NCBI RefSeq assembly: GCF_000153705.1
Contig: NZ_DS022272.1
Span: forward strand, 3,325,449-3,389,448
From: Fulvimarina pelagi HTCC2506
Lineage (GTDB): Bacteria; Pseudomonadota; Alphaproteobacteria; Rhizobiales; Rhizobiaceae
Length of the DNA: 64,000 bases
Direction of reading: 5' to 3'
Part shown: one piece after another, positions 63,963 to 64,000 of the stretch
How positions within the stretch are numbered: the stretch's first letter is position 1
How the letters are laid out: each line of letters starts with the position of its first letter
Made by a program: the position numbers and the translations under genes
Notes under the pieces: model-generated
Seen by the model: the letters and a program-made list of their open reading frames with translations, nothing else
Database searches by the model: none
What the model was told of the DNA's origin: nothing

Positions 63963-64000
63963 TTCACGCCGCAGGGTCTCCCGGTATCAGCAACCTCTTG

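Noticed and set aside
41288..64000. The missing N-terminal half of comM as right border of the integrated element
   Set aside because: No minus-strand sequence with the Lon-like ComM N-terminus was found within the window.

Overview
The window is high-GC DNA with alphaproteobacterial gene content. The rpmI-rplT-pheS block, ComM, the YkuD, DUF192, DUF1007/NicO and SPFH/NfeD families, a DUF6634-like mobile-element protein and an HWE/HisKA_2-type kinase together point to Hyphomicrobiales (Rhizobiales). The exact genus cannot be read from the sequence. Chromosomal housekeeping stretches alternate with clearly acquired or decaying stretches.

Layout. 1-469 is the tail of a methyltransferase. 470-6025 is a graveyard with no intact gene: a frameshifted ParB-type DNA methylase, a DUF5681-like gene, an unnamed companion and an integrase N-terminus. 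6026-11317 is a compact metabolic island: a cupin protein, a cysteine-synthase-like enzyme and a group II PLP decarboxylase form one operon, divergent from a SARP/TolB/TPR regulator. 11581-22748 is a glycan or glycolipid cluster with six glycosyltransferases, a sucrose-phosphate-synthase-like fusion, an acyl-CoA dehydrogenase homologue and a PIG-L deacetylase fused to a methyltransferase. 22953-38759 is core genome: pheS, rplT, rpmI, DUF192, double cold-shock protein, Ser-rich exported protein, glyoxalase I, M15 peptidase, tRNA-Glu, diacylglycerol kinase, SPFH plus NfeD, NicO plus DUF1007, L,D-transpeptidase and pheT. pheS and pheT lie far apart and divergent.

At about 39.7 kb comM is cut in its N-terminal half and abuts a large serine recombinase, so an integrated element starts here. 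It carries an IS5-type transposase with a mutated catalytic Asp, three 23-bp palindromic repeats, an operon for a soluble FtsH-like AAA protease with two small partners, a putative nuclease, a ParA/ribbon-helix-helix partition pair next to a repeat-rich region, and a MerR-controlled merF-type operon with a flavin disulfide reductase lacking the mercuric reductase C-terminal Cys pair. Its right end was not found; the missing comM half is not in the window.

51.7-59 kb is mixed: an ankyrin protein, a GlcG/HbpS pseudogene, an AraC regulator with NmrA and DUF1772 genes, a FAS1 protein and long non-coding stretches. 59-64 kb carries a large autotransporter with a compositionally distinct passenger, an SRAP (YedK) protein with a zinc-ribbon neighbour, and the catalytic core of a histidine kinase at the window edge.

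The best candidates for undescribed systems are the AAA-protease operon with its repeats and nearby nuclease, the glycan cluster, and the CysK-like/decarboxylase pathway under a SARP-type regulator.
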